NCBI GenBank assembly: GCA_015272395.1
Contig: JACYLQ010000034.1
Coordinates: 124,001-188,000, forward strand
Direction: 5' to 3'
DNA length: 64,000 nucleotides
Source: Calothrix sp. C42_A2020_038
GTDB lineage: Bacteria > Cyanobacteriota > Cyanobacteriia > Cyanobacteriales > Nostocaceae
Below, piece after piece: positions 34,880 through 43,531 of this stretch. The notes under the pieces are model-generated. The model saw nothing but the letters and a program-made list of their open reading frames with translations, was not told the DNA's origin and made no database searches. Both the position numbers and the translations under genes were made by a program. Every line of letters starts with the position of its first letter. Within the stretch, counting starts at the first letter, position 1.

Positions 34880-37006
34880 TCAAGGCGTAACTCTCCAGAC
34901 TTTGATGGTGCCATCTTCACTACCACTGGCAAGCATTTTAGCATCTGTTGTGAAAGCTATAGACCATATACGACTGTTGTGCCCTCGCAAAGTGCGAATT
35001 TCTTCACCACTGAAAGGGTTCCATAATTTAATCATCGTGTCTCCACTAGCACTGGCAAGCATGGTAGAGTCGAAACTGAAAGCAACAGACCAAATTGTGT
35101 CAGTATGACCTCGAAGCATTCGATATTCCTGACCGTTTGATACATTCCAGAGTTTGATGACTTTATCTGCACCTGCTGTAGCAATTTGATTCCCATCAGG
35201 ACTAAAGGCAATTTGGGTTACAGTGTCATTGTGACCTTTGAAGGTACGAAACTCTTCTCCAGTCGCAACATTCCACAGCTTTGTGGTTTTGTCGCTGCTT
35301 CCTGCGGCAATGACTTTACCGTCGGGACTAAATGCAACTGAAGTGACTCTATTGGTATGACCTCTAAGTGTACGAATTTCTTCTCCTGATGCAATATTCC
35401 AAAGTTTAATTGTTTTATCAGCACTACTGGTGGCCAGTGTTTTTTTATCTGGACTAAAGGCAAGGTCAGTTATGGAGTCAGTATGTCCAACAAATGTACG
35501 AATTTGTTGTCCGGTTTCTACATTCCAAAGTTTGGCTGTTCTATCACTACTACCGCTAACAAGAGTTTTTCCATCAGAACTAAAGGTAACTTTCATCACA
35601 CTTTGGTTGTGACCTTGAAGCGTGCGGATTTCTTCACCCGTTTCTATGTTCCACAGTTTGATAGTCTTGTCAGTACTGCTGCTAGCTAAAACCTTTCTAT
35701 CTTGATTAATTGCCACAGACATTACATGACCAGAGTGTGCAGAAATTGTTTGCTGCAAGAAAGCACTACTAGGTAAACTATTAATCAGAAATGTTGGTGC
35801 AGTTGGAAATATTTTGTACCGCATATAACCATATATCTGCGTACCAGCCAAGCTGACTAATAACACTGCACTACTTACTATTAATGATTTTGTGAGTTTA
35901 GTGCTTTGCTCAAACACTGAAAATACGGATGTCAGTTTATTTAGAAGTTGTTTTAGTGGTGATGATTGAGGTAATCGATTTGATGCAAACTGGTGTTTAT
36001 TGGTTGTTAGACGAGGTAAGGGGATTTGGGGTGCTGGTAGCGTTGATGGAGTACCTGTATTGAATGTATCTAAATCCCTTTGTACTTCTTCGGCAGACTG
36101 ATAGCGTTGATGAATGTCTTTTTTTAGTAGTTTGTCAAGAACCTGTCCTAATTCATCTGAGACATTCTGTCGAAGATGCTGGCGCCATGAATTCACCCAA
36201 CTGTATCCGTATTCTGTCCACAGTTGAAATGGTGAAACTCCCGTGAGTAGATGAAAACACGTGGCGCCCAGACTAAATAAATCACTAGCAGGATATGCTT
36301 CACCACCATTGATTTGTTCAATTGGGCTGTATCCAAACGAGCCAATTGTCGTTCCTGGTTTGGTTTGGACTGTAGCAGTTAACTGTTTCGAGGCGCCGAA
36401 GTCAATCAAGACGATATCACCACCGCGCAAAGGTATACCAGATGTAGATTCTGATGAAGAACGAAAAACGGTATATTGAGGCAAACGACGCATGATATTT
36501 TGAGGCTTGATATCACGGTGAATAACTCCGTGTTCGTGAATAAAATTTAGTACAGGTAAAACATGCATAAATAACTCACGAATTTGAGCTTCACTAAATT
36601 GTGTACAGTGTTGCAATTCTTTGAATAAGTTCTGACCCTCAATAAATTCTTGGACAAGATACAAATAACTATCTTGCTCAAAGTAAGCAAGCAGTGTTGG
36701 AATTTGCGAATGTCTACCAAGTTCTTGCAAACGTTTGGCTTCTTCCTTGAAAAGCTCAATCGCTTTATTCAAAGCCCATGTACCTTGGACTTTAGGTGCT
36801 AATTGCTTAACAACACAGCGTTCATTAAGCTTGTCAACATCTTCTGCCAAATAGGTTTTGCCAAATCCTCCTTCGTCGGAAAGTACTCTAGTAACGCGAT
36901 AGTGACCTCGAAGCAATGGGGTCAGAGGTGCGCTGCAACTCTGGCAATACTGATTAGTGTCAGGATTGATGGGACTGGGACAATCTGGGTTCAGACAGCA
37001 GAGCAT
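34880..37006 (-). CDS. Ser/Thr protein kinase with zinc ribbon and seven WD40 repeats
   Basis: A 708-residue signalling protein. A zinc ribbon (CCLNPDCPSPIN...YCQSC) occupies residues 1-30. A kinase domain follows: glycine loop DEGGFGKTYLA, lysine in CVVKQLAP, catalytic VIHRDIKPQN, metal-binding LIDFGASK and GYSPIEQ. A transmembrane segment (SLIVSSAVLLVSLAGTQIYG) leads to seven WD40 repeats closing at IKVWRVTP. The kinase is thus cytoplasmic and the propeller lies across the membrane. I start it at 37006; an ATG 48 bp upstream adds an atypical hydrophobic lead. Targets are unknown. Confidence 0.92.
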   Translation of the reverse strand: MLCCLNPDCPSPINPDTNQYCQSCSAPLTPLLRGHYRVTRVLSDEGGFGKTYLAEDVDKLNERCVVKQLAPKVQGTWALNKAIELFKEEAKRLQELGRHSQIPTLLAYFEQDSYLYLVQEFIEGQNLFKELQHCTQFSEAQIRELFMHVLPVLNFIHEHGVIHRDIKPQNIMRRLPQYTVFRSSSESTSGIPLRGGDIVLIDFGASKQLTATVQTKPGTTIGSFGYSPIEQINGGEAYPASDLFSLGATCFHLLTGVSPFQLWTEYGYSWVNSWRQHLRQNVSDELGQVLDKLLKKDIHQRYQSAEEVQRDLDTFNTGTPSTLPAPQIPLPRLTTNKHQFASNRLPQSSPLKQLLNKLTSVFSVFEQSTKLTKSLIVSSAVLLVSLAGTQIYGYMRYKIFPTAPTFLINSLPSSAFLQQTISAHSGHVMSVAINQDRKVLASSSTDKTIKLWNIETGEEIRTLQGHNQSVMKVTFSSDGKTLVSGSSDRTAKLWNVETGQQIRTFVGHTDSITDLAFSPDKKTLATSSADKTIKLWNIASGEEIRTLRGHTNRVTSVAFSPDGKVIAAGSSDKTTKLWNVATGEEFRTFKGHNDTVTQIAFSPDGNQIATAGADKVIKLWNVSNGQEYRMLRGHTDTIWSVAFSFDSTMLASASGDTMIKLWNPFSGEEIRTLRGHNSRIWSIAFTTDAKMLASGSEDGTIKVWRVTP

Positions 37007-37119
37007 CTTCACAGCAACAAGTGACAGTGTAGATGTTAATGATAGCGCTGCCAATAAAATATCTCTGTTATTTTGTCTAATTTTTAATTATTTAATTTAA
37101 ATTAACTTAAATGTTGAAT

Positions 37120-38244
37120 TTATTCGTCAAACAGGCGCCAGACTTTGATTTGGTTATCAAAGCTGCTGCTTGCTAGATTTTTGCTGTCTGGACTAAAAGC
37201 AATTGACCAAATACGATTATTGTATCCAGTAAATGTTGTTATTTCTTTACCAGTTTGTAGATTCCAAAGTTTTATAGTTTTGTCTAAACTTCCACTAGCA
37301 AGTGTTTTAGCATCTGGACTAAAAGCAACAGACCAAACACTATCAGCATGTCCTTTTAAGCTATATATTTCTTCACTTGTTTCCAGGTTCCAAACTCTCA
37401 CAGTTTTATCCGACCCAGACGAAGCAAGGATTTTACCATTAGGACTAACAGCGAGAGCAGTAACTGCACTGTGGTCATGTCCTGCTAAAGTATGAACTCG
37501 CTGTCCTGTATTTAAATCCCAAATTTTGATTTTGCCATCAAATTGAGTACCTGTAGCAATTATGGTTCGATGACCCCTTTTGCTCAAACTAAAGTCTGGG
37601 GGTAATACAGTAATCACCAGACTGTTAATAATATCACAGTTACCCTTTATTGTCCTGATTAGAATTCCTTTGGTGACATCCCATAGTTTAATACTTTGGT
37701 CCCAACTACCACTAGCAATAATGGCGCCATCAGGACTAAAGGCAACCGACTGTACTGACGCAAGATGTCCTCGCAACGTATGGACTTGTTTTCCTGTAGC
37801 AATATCCCATAATTTCACAGTTCCGTCCAAGCTACCACTAGCAAGGATTTTAGCGTTAGGGCTGAATGCAACAGTATTAATGTCTTCAGTGTGTCCAACA
37901 AATGTGTTTTTGAGTGTTCCAGTAATTGCATCCCAAAGCTTAACAGTCTTGTCACTGCTAGCACTAGCAATTGTTGTACCATCAGGACTATAAGCAACAG
38001 CCGACACTAAACCCAAGTGTCCCGTTAATGTTAAAGCTGGTGTTACCCCTGTTGCATGTGCATTTGGAACAACGCGCTGAAGGGATGACATATTATTTAA
38101 GGGTTGCCAGTACCATACCCCTCCAAATCCCAACAAAGCTATACTCCAAGTTAAAAATTTATTGGTGATAAGACGGCTGGTAAAGTTTATAAATTTCGTA
38201 AAGTTTACAGTACCAATCTGGAATAAAGGCTTTTTAACACGCAT
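37120..38244 (-). CDS. Membrane-anchored seven-blade WD40 protein
   Basis: A 374-residue protein with one N-terminal transmembrane helix (TWSIALLGFGGVWYWQP, near 35-50) followed by seven WD40 repeats, six with clear GH...(K/R)(L/V/I)W(D/N/R) ends and the fourth irregular (NCDIINSLVITVLPPDF). The layout equals the C-terminal half of the neighbouring kinase-WD40 proteins without the kinase. It may be a split-off paralogue. It lies 113 bp upstream of the first kinase gene and is read in the same direction. Confidence 0.88.
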   Translation of the reverse strand: MRVKKPLFQIGTVNFTKFINFTSRLITNKFLTWSIALLGFGGVWYWQPLNNMSSLQRVVPNAHATGVTPALTLTGHLGLVSAVAYSPDGTTIASASSDKTVKLWDAITGTLKNTFVGHTEDINTVAFSPNAKILASGSLDGTVKLWDIATGKQVHTLRGHLASVQSVAFSPDGAIIASGSWDQSIKLWDVTKGILIRTIKGNCDIINSLVITVLPPDFSLSKRGHRTIIATGTQFDGKIKIWDLNTGQRVHTLAGHDHSAVTALAVSPNGKILASSGSDKTVRVWNLETSEEIYSLKGHADSVWSVAFSPDAKTLASGSLDKTIKLWNLQTGKEITTFTGYNNRIWSIAFSPDSKNLASSSFDNQIKVWRLFDE

Positions 38245-38739
38245 AACCTATACACTGATGAAATCATTTATGTATTTATACTTAGATAAATTGCAAAATT
38301 TAATAAAGTTTATCAAGTATAACTAAATAGAAAGTAATACAAAAAATACAAAAGACATGAAAACTTAAAGGGATTTCACGTATTTTTCTATATTAAATAT
38401 AAAATCATCACTTATAAAAAGTTTTTTATTACATCTGTCTACGTAATGTATGTATGTTTATATTGCTCTCATACCCTCAAAGGCTTAAAGTGACTGGAAC
38501 ATAAAAGCTATTACAATACATCAGAACTATCAAGAAGAAGTATTTATTTTACAAAAACTTTAAAAACAAGAATAAAATTTTGCGTAATCTTTAAGAAAAA
38601 TATCTTGAGAGTTAAGATACAAACAAACTCAGATGAACAACATTTATTGGAATGAAAATCTTTATCGTCATATAGTTGGAGAGTTGTGAGCGAATCAAAA
38701 CAGGGAAAATTTAAATTTTAAAGAAAAGATGATCACGTC
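38245..38739. other. 495-bp AT-rich intergenic region
   Basis: It lies between the divergent WD40 gene and the MazF-like gene. No gene above 20 codons with a ribosome site, no antitoxin-like frame and no hairpin of note were seen. An 18-codon frame (38633-38689) precedes the toxin gene but shows no antitoxin features. Confidence 0.45.
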
Positions 38740-39078
38740 GTGAAGGGTAAAGTCGTTTTAATTAGTTTTCCGTTAGATGATTTATCTTCTATGAAGGCAC
38801 GTCCAGCAGTCTGCTTGACTAACCCTATAGGAGCGAATCAACATATTACTCTCGCTTTAATTACCAGTATGATTCCTAGCGAATTGCTAGAAACTGATAT
38901 TGTAATTAATAAAAACCATCCTGATTTTGCAATCAGCGGTTTACACAAAGCTTCGACTATTAGATTAGACCATTTAATCACACTGCGTCAATCACTAATT
39001 ATGCGTGAGTTAGGAAAATTTTCTGAAGAAACACAACAAGAAATTTTAGAGAAATTGCTTAATTTTTTACGTAGCTAA
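38740..39078 (+). CDS. MazF/PemK-like toxin-family protein, apparently without antitoxin
   Basis: A 112-residue protein with the MazF fold signature: GKVVLISFPLDDLSSMKARP at the start, AVCLTNPIG and ITLALITSMIP in the following strands, and DHLITLRQSLI near 90. Family members are mRNA endonucleases of toxin-antitoxin pairs. The start is a GTG at 38740. No antitoxin gene is visible on either side, so it could be a solitary or reassigned member. Function is inferred from the fold only. Confidence 0.78.
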   Translation: MKGKVVLISFPLDDLSSMKARPAVCLTNPIGANQHITLALITSMIPSELLETDIVINKNHPDFAISGLHKASTIRLDHLITLRQSLIMRELGKFSEETQQEILEKLLNFLRS

Positions 39079-39184
39079 CTGAATGTGTTGATGGTGTATA
39101 AAAGCACTTGATTATAAGTCCTATTATATACACAATGCTATACTTAATATAAATATACAAAAAGTCACATTTGGGTTTATAGCT

Positions 39185-39343
39185 ATGAACTGCCAGACCG
39201 ACAAAGATAAGCTACAAGACTTCTCTAGTAACAACATTACAAAAGAAACGCAAGGCGAAAAAATTCTCTGTCCTCATTGCCAACGTACAGCAACAAACGG
39301 CATCAAATGTAAGGGAATTTGTGTAGCTGACAGTGACTATTGA
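39185..39343 (+). CDS. Small Cys-rich protein (52 aa), possible zinc ribbon
   Basis: A 52-residue protein beginning MNCQTDKDKLQDF. Its second half, ILCPHCQRTATNGIKCKGIC followed by VADSDY, has a CxxC...CxxxC layout suited to one zinc ion. I recall similar cyanobacterial small proteins but no function. It lies between the MazF-like gene and the 3' end of a convergent kinase gene (4 bp away). It is below normal gene-finder length, so it may be missing from annotations. Confidence 0.6.
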   Translation: MNCQTDKDKLQDFSSNNITKETQGEKILCPHCQRTATNGIKCKGICVADSDY

Positions 39344-39347
39344 AGTA

Positions 39348-41360
39348 TCAACTAGATAGGCGCCAGATTCGCAAAGTTTTATCGGCACCACCACTAATTA
39401 ATATCTTACCATCTTTGCTGAATGTAAATGTTTCTACACTGTCTCCATGTTTGGCAAGAGTACGAATATTTTTGGTTGTGATGTAGTTCCAAAGTTTTAT
39501 TGTTTTATCGGTGCTACTGCTTGCTAACATCATTCCATCAGGACTAAAGTTGACTGTTGTTACTTCTCCCGTGTGTCCAATTAAGCTGCGAGCAAAAGTA
39601 CTAGTTTGGATATTCCAAATATTAATTGTTTTGTCGCTGCTAGCACTGACAAGATATCTACCGTTGCGATCAAAAGCAAGCGAGTTTATTCTACCAGTAT
39701 GTCCTGTGAATGTATGGATGAGACGCCCGGTTTCTGCATTCCAGAGTTTGATGCTTCCGTCCAAGTTACCACTGGCTAAAATTTTGCGATCTGGGCTAAA
39801 AGTTATTGCCCGTATAGAACCAGTATGTGCATTGATGGTATAAATGAGTTCGCGCGTAGATAAATTCCAAAGTTTGATGGTTTTATCATCGCTTCCAGAA
39901 GCTAATATTTTTCCATCTGAGCTAATAGATAGAGTCTTAACTGGTGCGCTATGTCCAGTTAATGTAGTAATTTGCTGTCCATTGGCTAAATTCCAAAGTT
40001 TAATCGTGTTATCTGCGCTACCACTTACCAAAGTTTGACCTTCAGGACTAATTTGAATTACATGAACGCGGTTGTTATGTCCAAACAGAGTTGCAATTGC
40101 TTGTCCAGTTGTTAAACTCCACAGTTGGACAGTAGTGTTATTAGTACTAGCAATTGTATTACCATCTGGTGTGATTGCTGTTGACACAACACTACTTTCA
40201 TAACCCCTAACTGTAACAGCAAGCTCAAAATTGGGCATCAAACTGCTGGAAGAGTTAAACTGTTTTTCTGATGATGCTTGGTCTGATTGGCGAGTATACT
40301 GATGAATTGTGTTTATATTAAATTGATTGTACCAAAATTTACCTAACACCAATAGCATCACACCAGCAAAAGCAGTAAAAGCAACTTGCAATTTTAGATC
40401 ACGGTTTGAAAAATAAGATTTAGGAACAGATTGTGATTTAGGTAATTTATTGTGTAGGTCTTGAATAACTTCATCAGCAGATTGATAGCGTTGGTGTATA
40501 TCTTTTTTTAATAGCTTATCTAACACCTGTGTAAACTCATCACTGACAGGAAATTTTAAATAATCATGCCAACGGCTTACCCAAGCATAACCATGTTCCG
40601 TCCAAAGCTTAAATGGAGAATTTCCTGTTAGTAAGTGAAAAGCTGTTGCACCCAAGCTGAATAAATCACTTGCTGGGTGTGCTGTTCCATCGCGAATTTG
40701 TTCAATGGGAGAATAACCATGCGAACCTATCGAAGTTCCCGTTTTAGAAAATACTCTTGCAGTCAATTGCTTCGAGGAACCAAAGTCTATCAAATTTAAC
40801 TTCCCATCACTCTGGCGCCGGACTATATTTTGTGGTTTGATATCGCGATGAATAACTCCACGTTCGTGAATGAATTTGAGAATTGGTAATAAATCGTGCA
40901 AAATATTACGTATATCTGCTTCACTATAAGGTGAATGTAAGCCTTTGGCTTGGCGCCGAGAATTCAATTCACGTAATAAATTTTGCCCATCAATATATTG
41001 TTGAACTAAATATAAATAGCTATTTTCTTCAAAGTAAGCTATTAAAGTTGGGATTTGTGGATGTTCTCCTAACTCCTGTAAACGCTTTGCTTCTTGTTGA
41101 AATAATTCGATAGCTTTTTTTAATGCCCAACTGCTATCTGCTTTTGGTGCCAATTGCTTGATAACACACAGTTCATTTAATTTATCAATATCCTCTGCTA
41201 AATAAGTTCGACCAAAACCACCTTCATTACTAAGCACCCGTAGCACACGGTAACGATAGCGCAATAATTCTACGAGCTGGGCGCCGCAAGTTAAGCAAAA
41301 CTTCTCACCATGTCGATTTAACGGGTTTGGACAATCGGGATTTAAGCAGCAGATTGTCAT
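39348..41360 (-). CDS. Ser/Thr protein kinase with zinc ribbon and seven WD40 repeats (second copy)
   Basis: A 670-residue paralogue of the kinase at 34880. The zinc ribbon reads CCLNPDCPNPLN...FCLTCG. Kinase motifs are NEGGFGRTYLAED, CVIKQLAP, VIHRDIKPQNIV, LIDFGSSKQL and HGYSPIEQI. A transmembrane segment (VAFTAFAGVMLLVLGKFW) separates it from seven WD40 repeats ending LRIWRLSS; the first blade is weak. All catalytic residues appear intact. It faces the MazF-like and Cys-rich small genes. Substrates unknown. Confidence 0.92.
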   Translation of the reverse strand: MTICCLNPDCPNPLNRHGEKFCLTCGAQLVELLRYRYRVLRVLSNEGGFGRTYLAEDIDKLNELCVIKQLAPKADSSWALKKAIELFQQEAKRLQELGEHPQIPTLIAYFEENSYLYLVQQYIDGQNLLRELNSRRQAKGLHSPYSEADIRNILHDLLPILKFIHERGVIHRDIKPQNIVRRQSDGKLNLIDFGSSKQLTARVFSKTGTSIGSHGYSPIEQIRDGTAHPASDLFSLGATAFHLLTGNSPFKLWTEHGYAWVSRWHDYLKFPVSDEFTQVLDKLLKKDIHQRYQSADEVIQDLHNKLPKSQSVPKSYFSNRDLKLQVAFTAFAGVMLLVLGKFWYNQFNINTIHQYTRQSDQASSEKQFNSSSSLMPNFELAVTVRGYESSVVSTAITPDGNTIASTNNTTVQLWSLTTGQAIATLFGHNNRVHVIQISPEGQTLVSGSADNTIKLWNLANGQQITTLTGHSAPVKTLSISSDGKILASGSDDKTIKLWNLSTRELIYTINAHTGSIRAITFSPDRKILASGNLDGSIKLWNAETGRLIHTFTGHTGRINSLAFDRNGRYLVSASSDKTINIWNIQTSTFARSLIGHTGEVTTVNFSPDGMMLASSSTDKTIKLWNYITTKNIRTLAKHGDSVETFTFSKDGKILISGGADKTLRIWRLSS

Positions 41361-42231
41361 TTGAATTTATTAAAATTTCCTGACGGGGCAACTGGAATGT
41401 ATTCATGAAACTCAGAAATTAGGTAATGAGTAAAGAGAATCTTTTTAATAATTCTCGGTTTCCTATTACCTATCTCGGTTTCAAAATTAACTTTATACAT
41501 GTCGTATCTAGATCACCGACATTTGTTAAATAAGATAATTTATCTTTGTATTATACAAAAACATTTTAAATTATGGCTGAATTTCTTTGCTAAATATTTA
41601 CATTCTATTATTCATATTTTTTGATATTTTTTGTATCGAAATAGACCATTTTTTGTAATATTTATTTTTGGGATTATACAGTTGAAGCAACATATTATTT
41701 TCTGGCTTTATAGCTTCATAACCGTAATATTTTGATAAAAAAAACGTAAATATTTAAGACTCAGATTCCTAGCAAATCAAGGGTCTGACCCCCTACTTGA
41801 CAATTTCATGTTATTTCGGGAGATATAGCAATCCTATATGAATTGTAAAAAATTATATCCGCGCAGAGACGCTAGAAACCGGAGCGTCTCTACAAGATTC
41901 ATTTGTATCGCCATTAACGTGAAACGCTATCCTGTGAGAAGTCAGGAATCTTGTAAACTTTGAGTCAGAACCGCTATCAATATAATAAGTATATTTGATT
42001 AACAAATCTTGAACCGAACATCAGCTATGTTTATATTTTTACGAGTAACGTATTTTATTAGGTATAAAATAGCCGCTTTCATAAAAGAGAAAAATATCTA
42101 TTCTTAACCGCCCTTCCCCATTTCTTACTTCTGCCTTGAGGACATTACCAAAAATGAGGAAGGCTCAAATTTGAAATTTGATTATGTTTAGTGGGGAGAT
42201 AATGTTTAAAATTGAGCGATGTTAATATAGT
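41361..42231. other. 871-bp AT-rich intergenic region with GAGACG palindrome
   Basis: No gene seen. It contains a 9-bp inverted repeat AGAGACGCT/AGCGTCTCT (41865-41873 and 41883-41891) of the dispersed GAGACG family, and a short GAAGTCAGGAATCTTG piece (41938-41953) that matches the right arm of the rpiA terminator hairpin. The first half should hold the promoter of the leftward kinase gene. Confidence 0.55.
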
Positions 42232-43311
42232 TTACGGTAATGGTTTACGCTTTCGCATAGCTTGTTTTTGTTTTAGTTTTTCTCGCCATTCACGAATTGC
42301 AATTGCTGTTCTTGTAACATGTGTTTGATACCCTTGAGGAATTTCTACGCTTTGACTACCGCTACTATTGGCGCCGAGACGTTGAGTAGTCATACAGTCA
42401 CTCAATGTTGGTAAATACGACTCCATCCCTAAATCCCACATTACATCCTCGGCATTTCTATAACGCTCTTCAAGAGGAATTTTGATCATTTTGGATAAAA
42501 TCTTGGCAAAGTGTTCGCTGATTTGAACCTCTTTTTGCCAGGATATTTCTCCACTGTGGGCATCGTAATCAAATTCTAATGGTGCCTTACCCGTTAAGAT
42601 GAATAAACAAGTTACCCCAACTGCATATACATCGCTTGCATAAACAGGACGTAACGAAAATTGCTCTGGAGGTGCAAAACCCATTGTGCCAACAAAATTT
42701 GTTGTCGCACTTTTAGAATTCGCATCACTAGTTTTAGCAAGTTCTTCTTTGACAGCACCAAAATCAATTAGTACTAATCTACCATCATCATCACAGCGTA
42801 GTAAATTATGTGGCTTAATATCACGATGAATAACTTTGTGCTTATGAATGTATTGCAACACTGGCAGCAACTCGCGTAAAAATTGTTTTGCTGCGGCTTC
42901 ACTTTTTGGGCCTGTTCTACGAATCTCGCGCGCAAGTGTGGAACCACGCACATACTCTTGCACCAGGAAAAAATCACCATTCATATCAAAATAGTCCAAC
43001 AGCATGGGTATTTGCGAATGATTACCAAGTTTTCCTAAAGCTTTTGCTTCCTTCTCAAACCGAATACAAGCACGGTGCCAGCTTTTCGGTTTGGTTACCT
43101 TCGGACAAAGTTGCTTAATTACACACAGTGGGTTTCCGGGTAGAGCCATATTTTGAGCCAAAAACGTAACCCCAAAACCACCTCTACCCAAAATTCGCTG
43201 AATTTGATAACGGTCTCGAAAAAGTTGCTTGGAACCACACAACTGTCCTAACAAGCTATCGGGCAAAATATCATCGTGAAAATCAGACACTTTGTAAGAT
43301 AAACGATTCAT
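42232..43311 (-). CDS. Ser/Thr protein kinase without WD40 repeats
   Basis: A 359-residue kinase. Motifs are LGRGGFGVTFLAQ, CVIKQLCP, VIHRDIKPHNLL, LIDFGAVKEE and GTMGFAPPEQF. The catalytic domain covers about residues 30-300, followed by a ~60-residue basic tail (EWREKLKQKQAMRKRKPLP) and no transmembrane helix or propeller. It is the third kinase in 9 kb, all read leftward. Its target is unknown. Confidence 0.92.
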   Translation of the reverse strand: MNRLSYKVSDFHDDILPDSLLGQLCGSKQLFRDRYQIQRILGRGGFGVTFLAQNMALPGNPLCVIKQLCPKVTKPKSWHRACIRFEKEAKALGKLGNHSQIPMLLDYFDMNGDFFLVQEYVRGSTLAREIRRTGPKSEAAAKQFLRELLPVLQYIHKHKVIHRDIKPHNLLRCDDDGRLVLIDFGAVKEELAKTSDANSKSATTNFVGTMGFAPPEQFSLRPVYASDVYAVGVTCLFILTGKAPLEFDYDAHSGEISWQKEVQISEHFAKILSKMIKIPLEERYRNAEDVMWDLGMESYLPTLSDCMTTQRLGANSSGSQSVEIPQGYQTHVTRTAIAIREWREKLKQKQAMRKRKPLP

Positions 43312-43473
43312 TGAGGAATTGCTGGTATTAAATTAACAGCTACTTTGCAATGTCTTTAATGTATCCACAAACAGGGGTTAGGCGCCAGTAGCATTACCGT
43401 ATCTTTGCAAAAACCTAATGTTTCCCAGAAGTATCCGGAATTCAGTATTAATTAAACGTAAATTATACAAAAA

Positions 43474-43527
43474 GATGAGTTATGAGTTATGAGTTATAAT
43501 TTCTTACTCCTAACTCCTAACCCATAA
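43474..43527. repeat. GAGTTAT / CTCCTAA short repeat array
   Basis: Three GAGTTAT units and then TACTCCTAACTCCTAACCCAT lie directly after the GH57 stop. A matching pair of arrays lies at the other end of that gene (45775-45974). Confidence 0.75.
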
Positions 43528-43531
43528 CTTT

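Noticed and set aside
34902-40038. Multiple antisense frames within the WD40 genes
   Set aside because: They mirror the repetitive WD40 coding sequence on the other strand and encode no recognisable domain.
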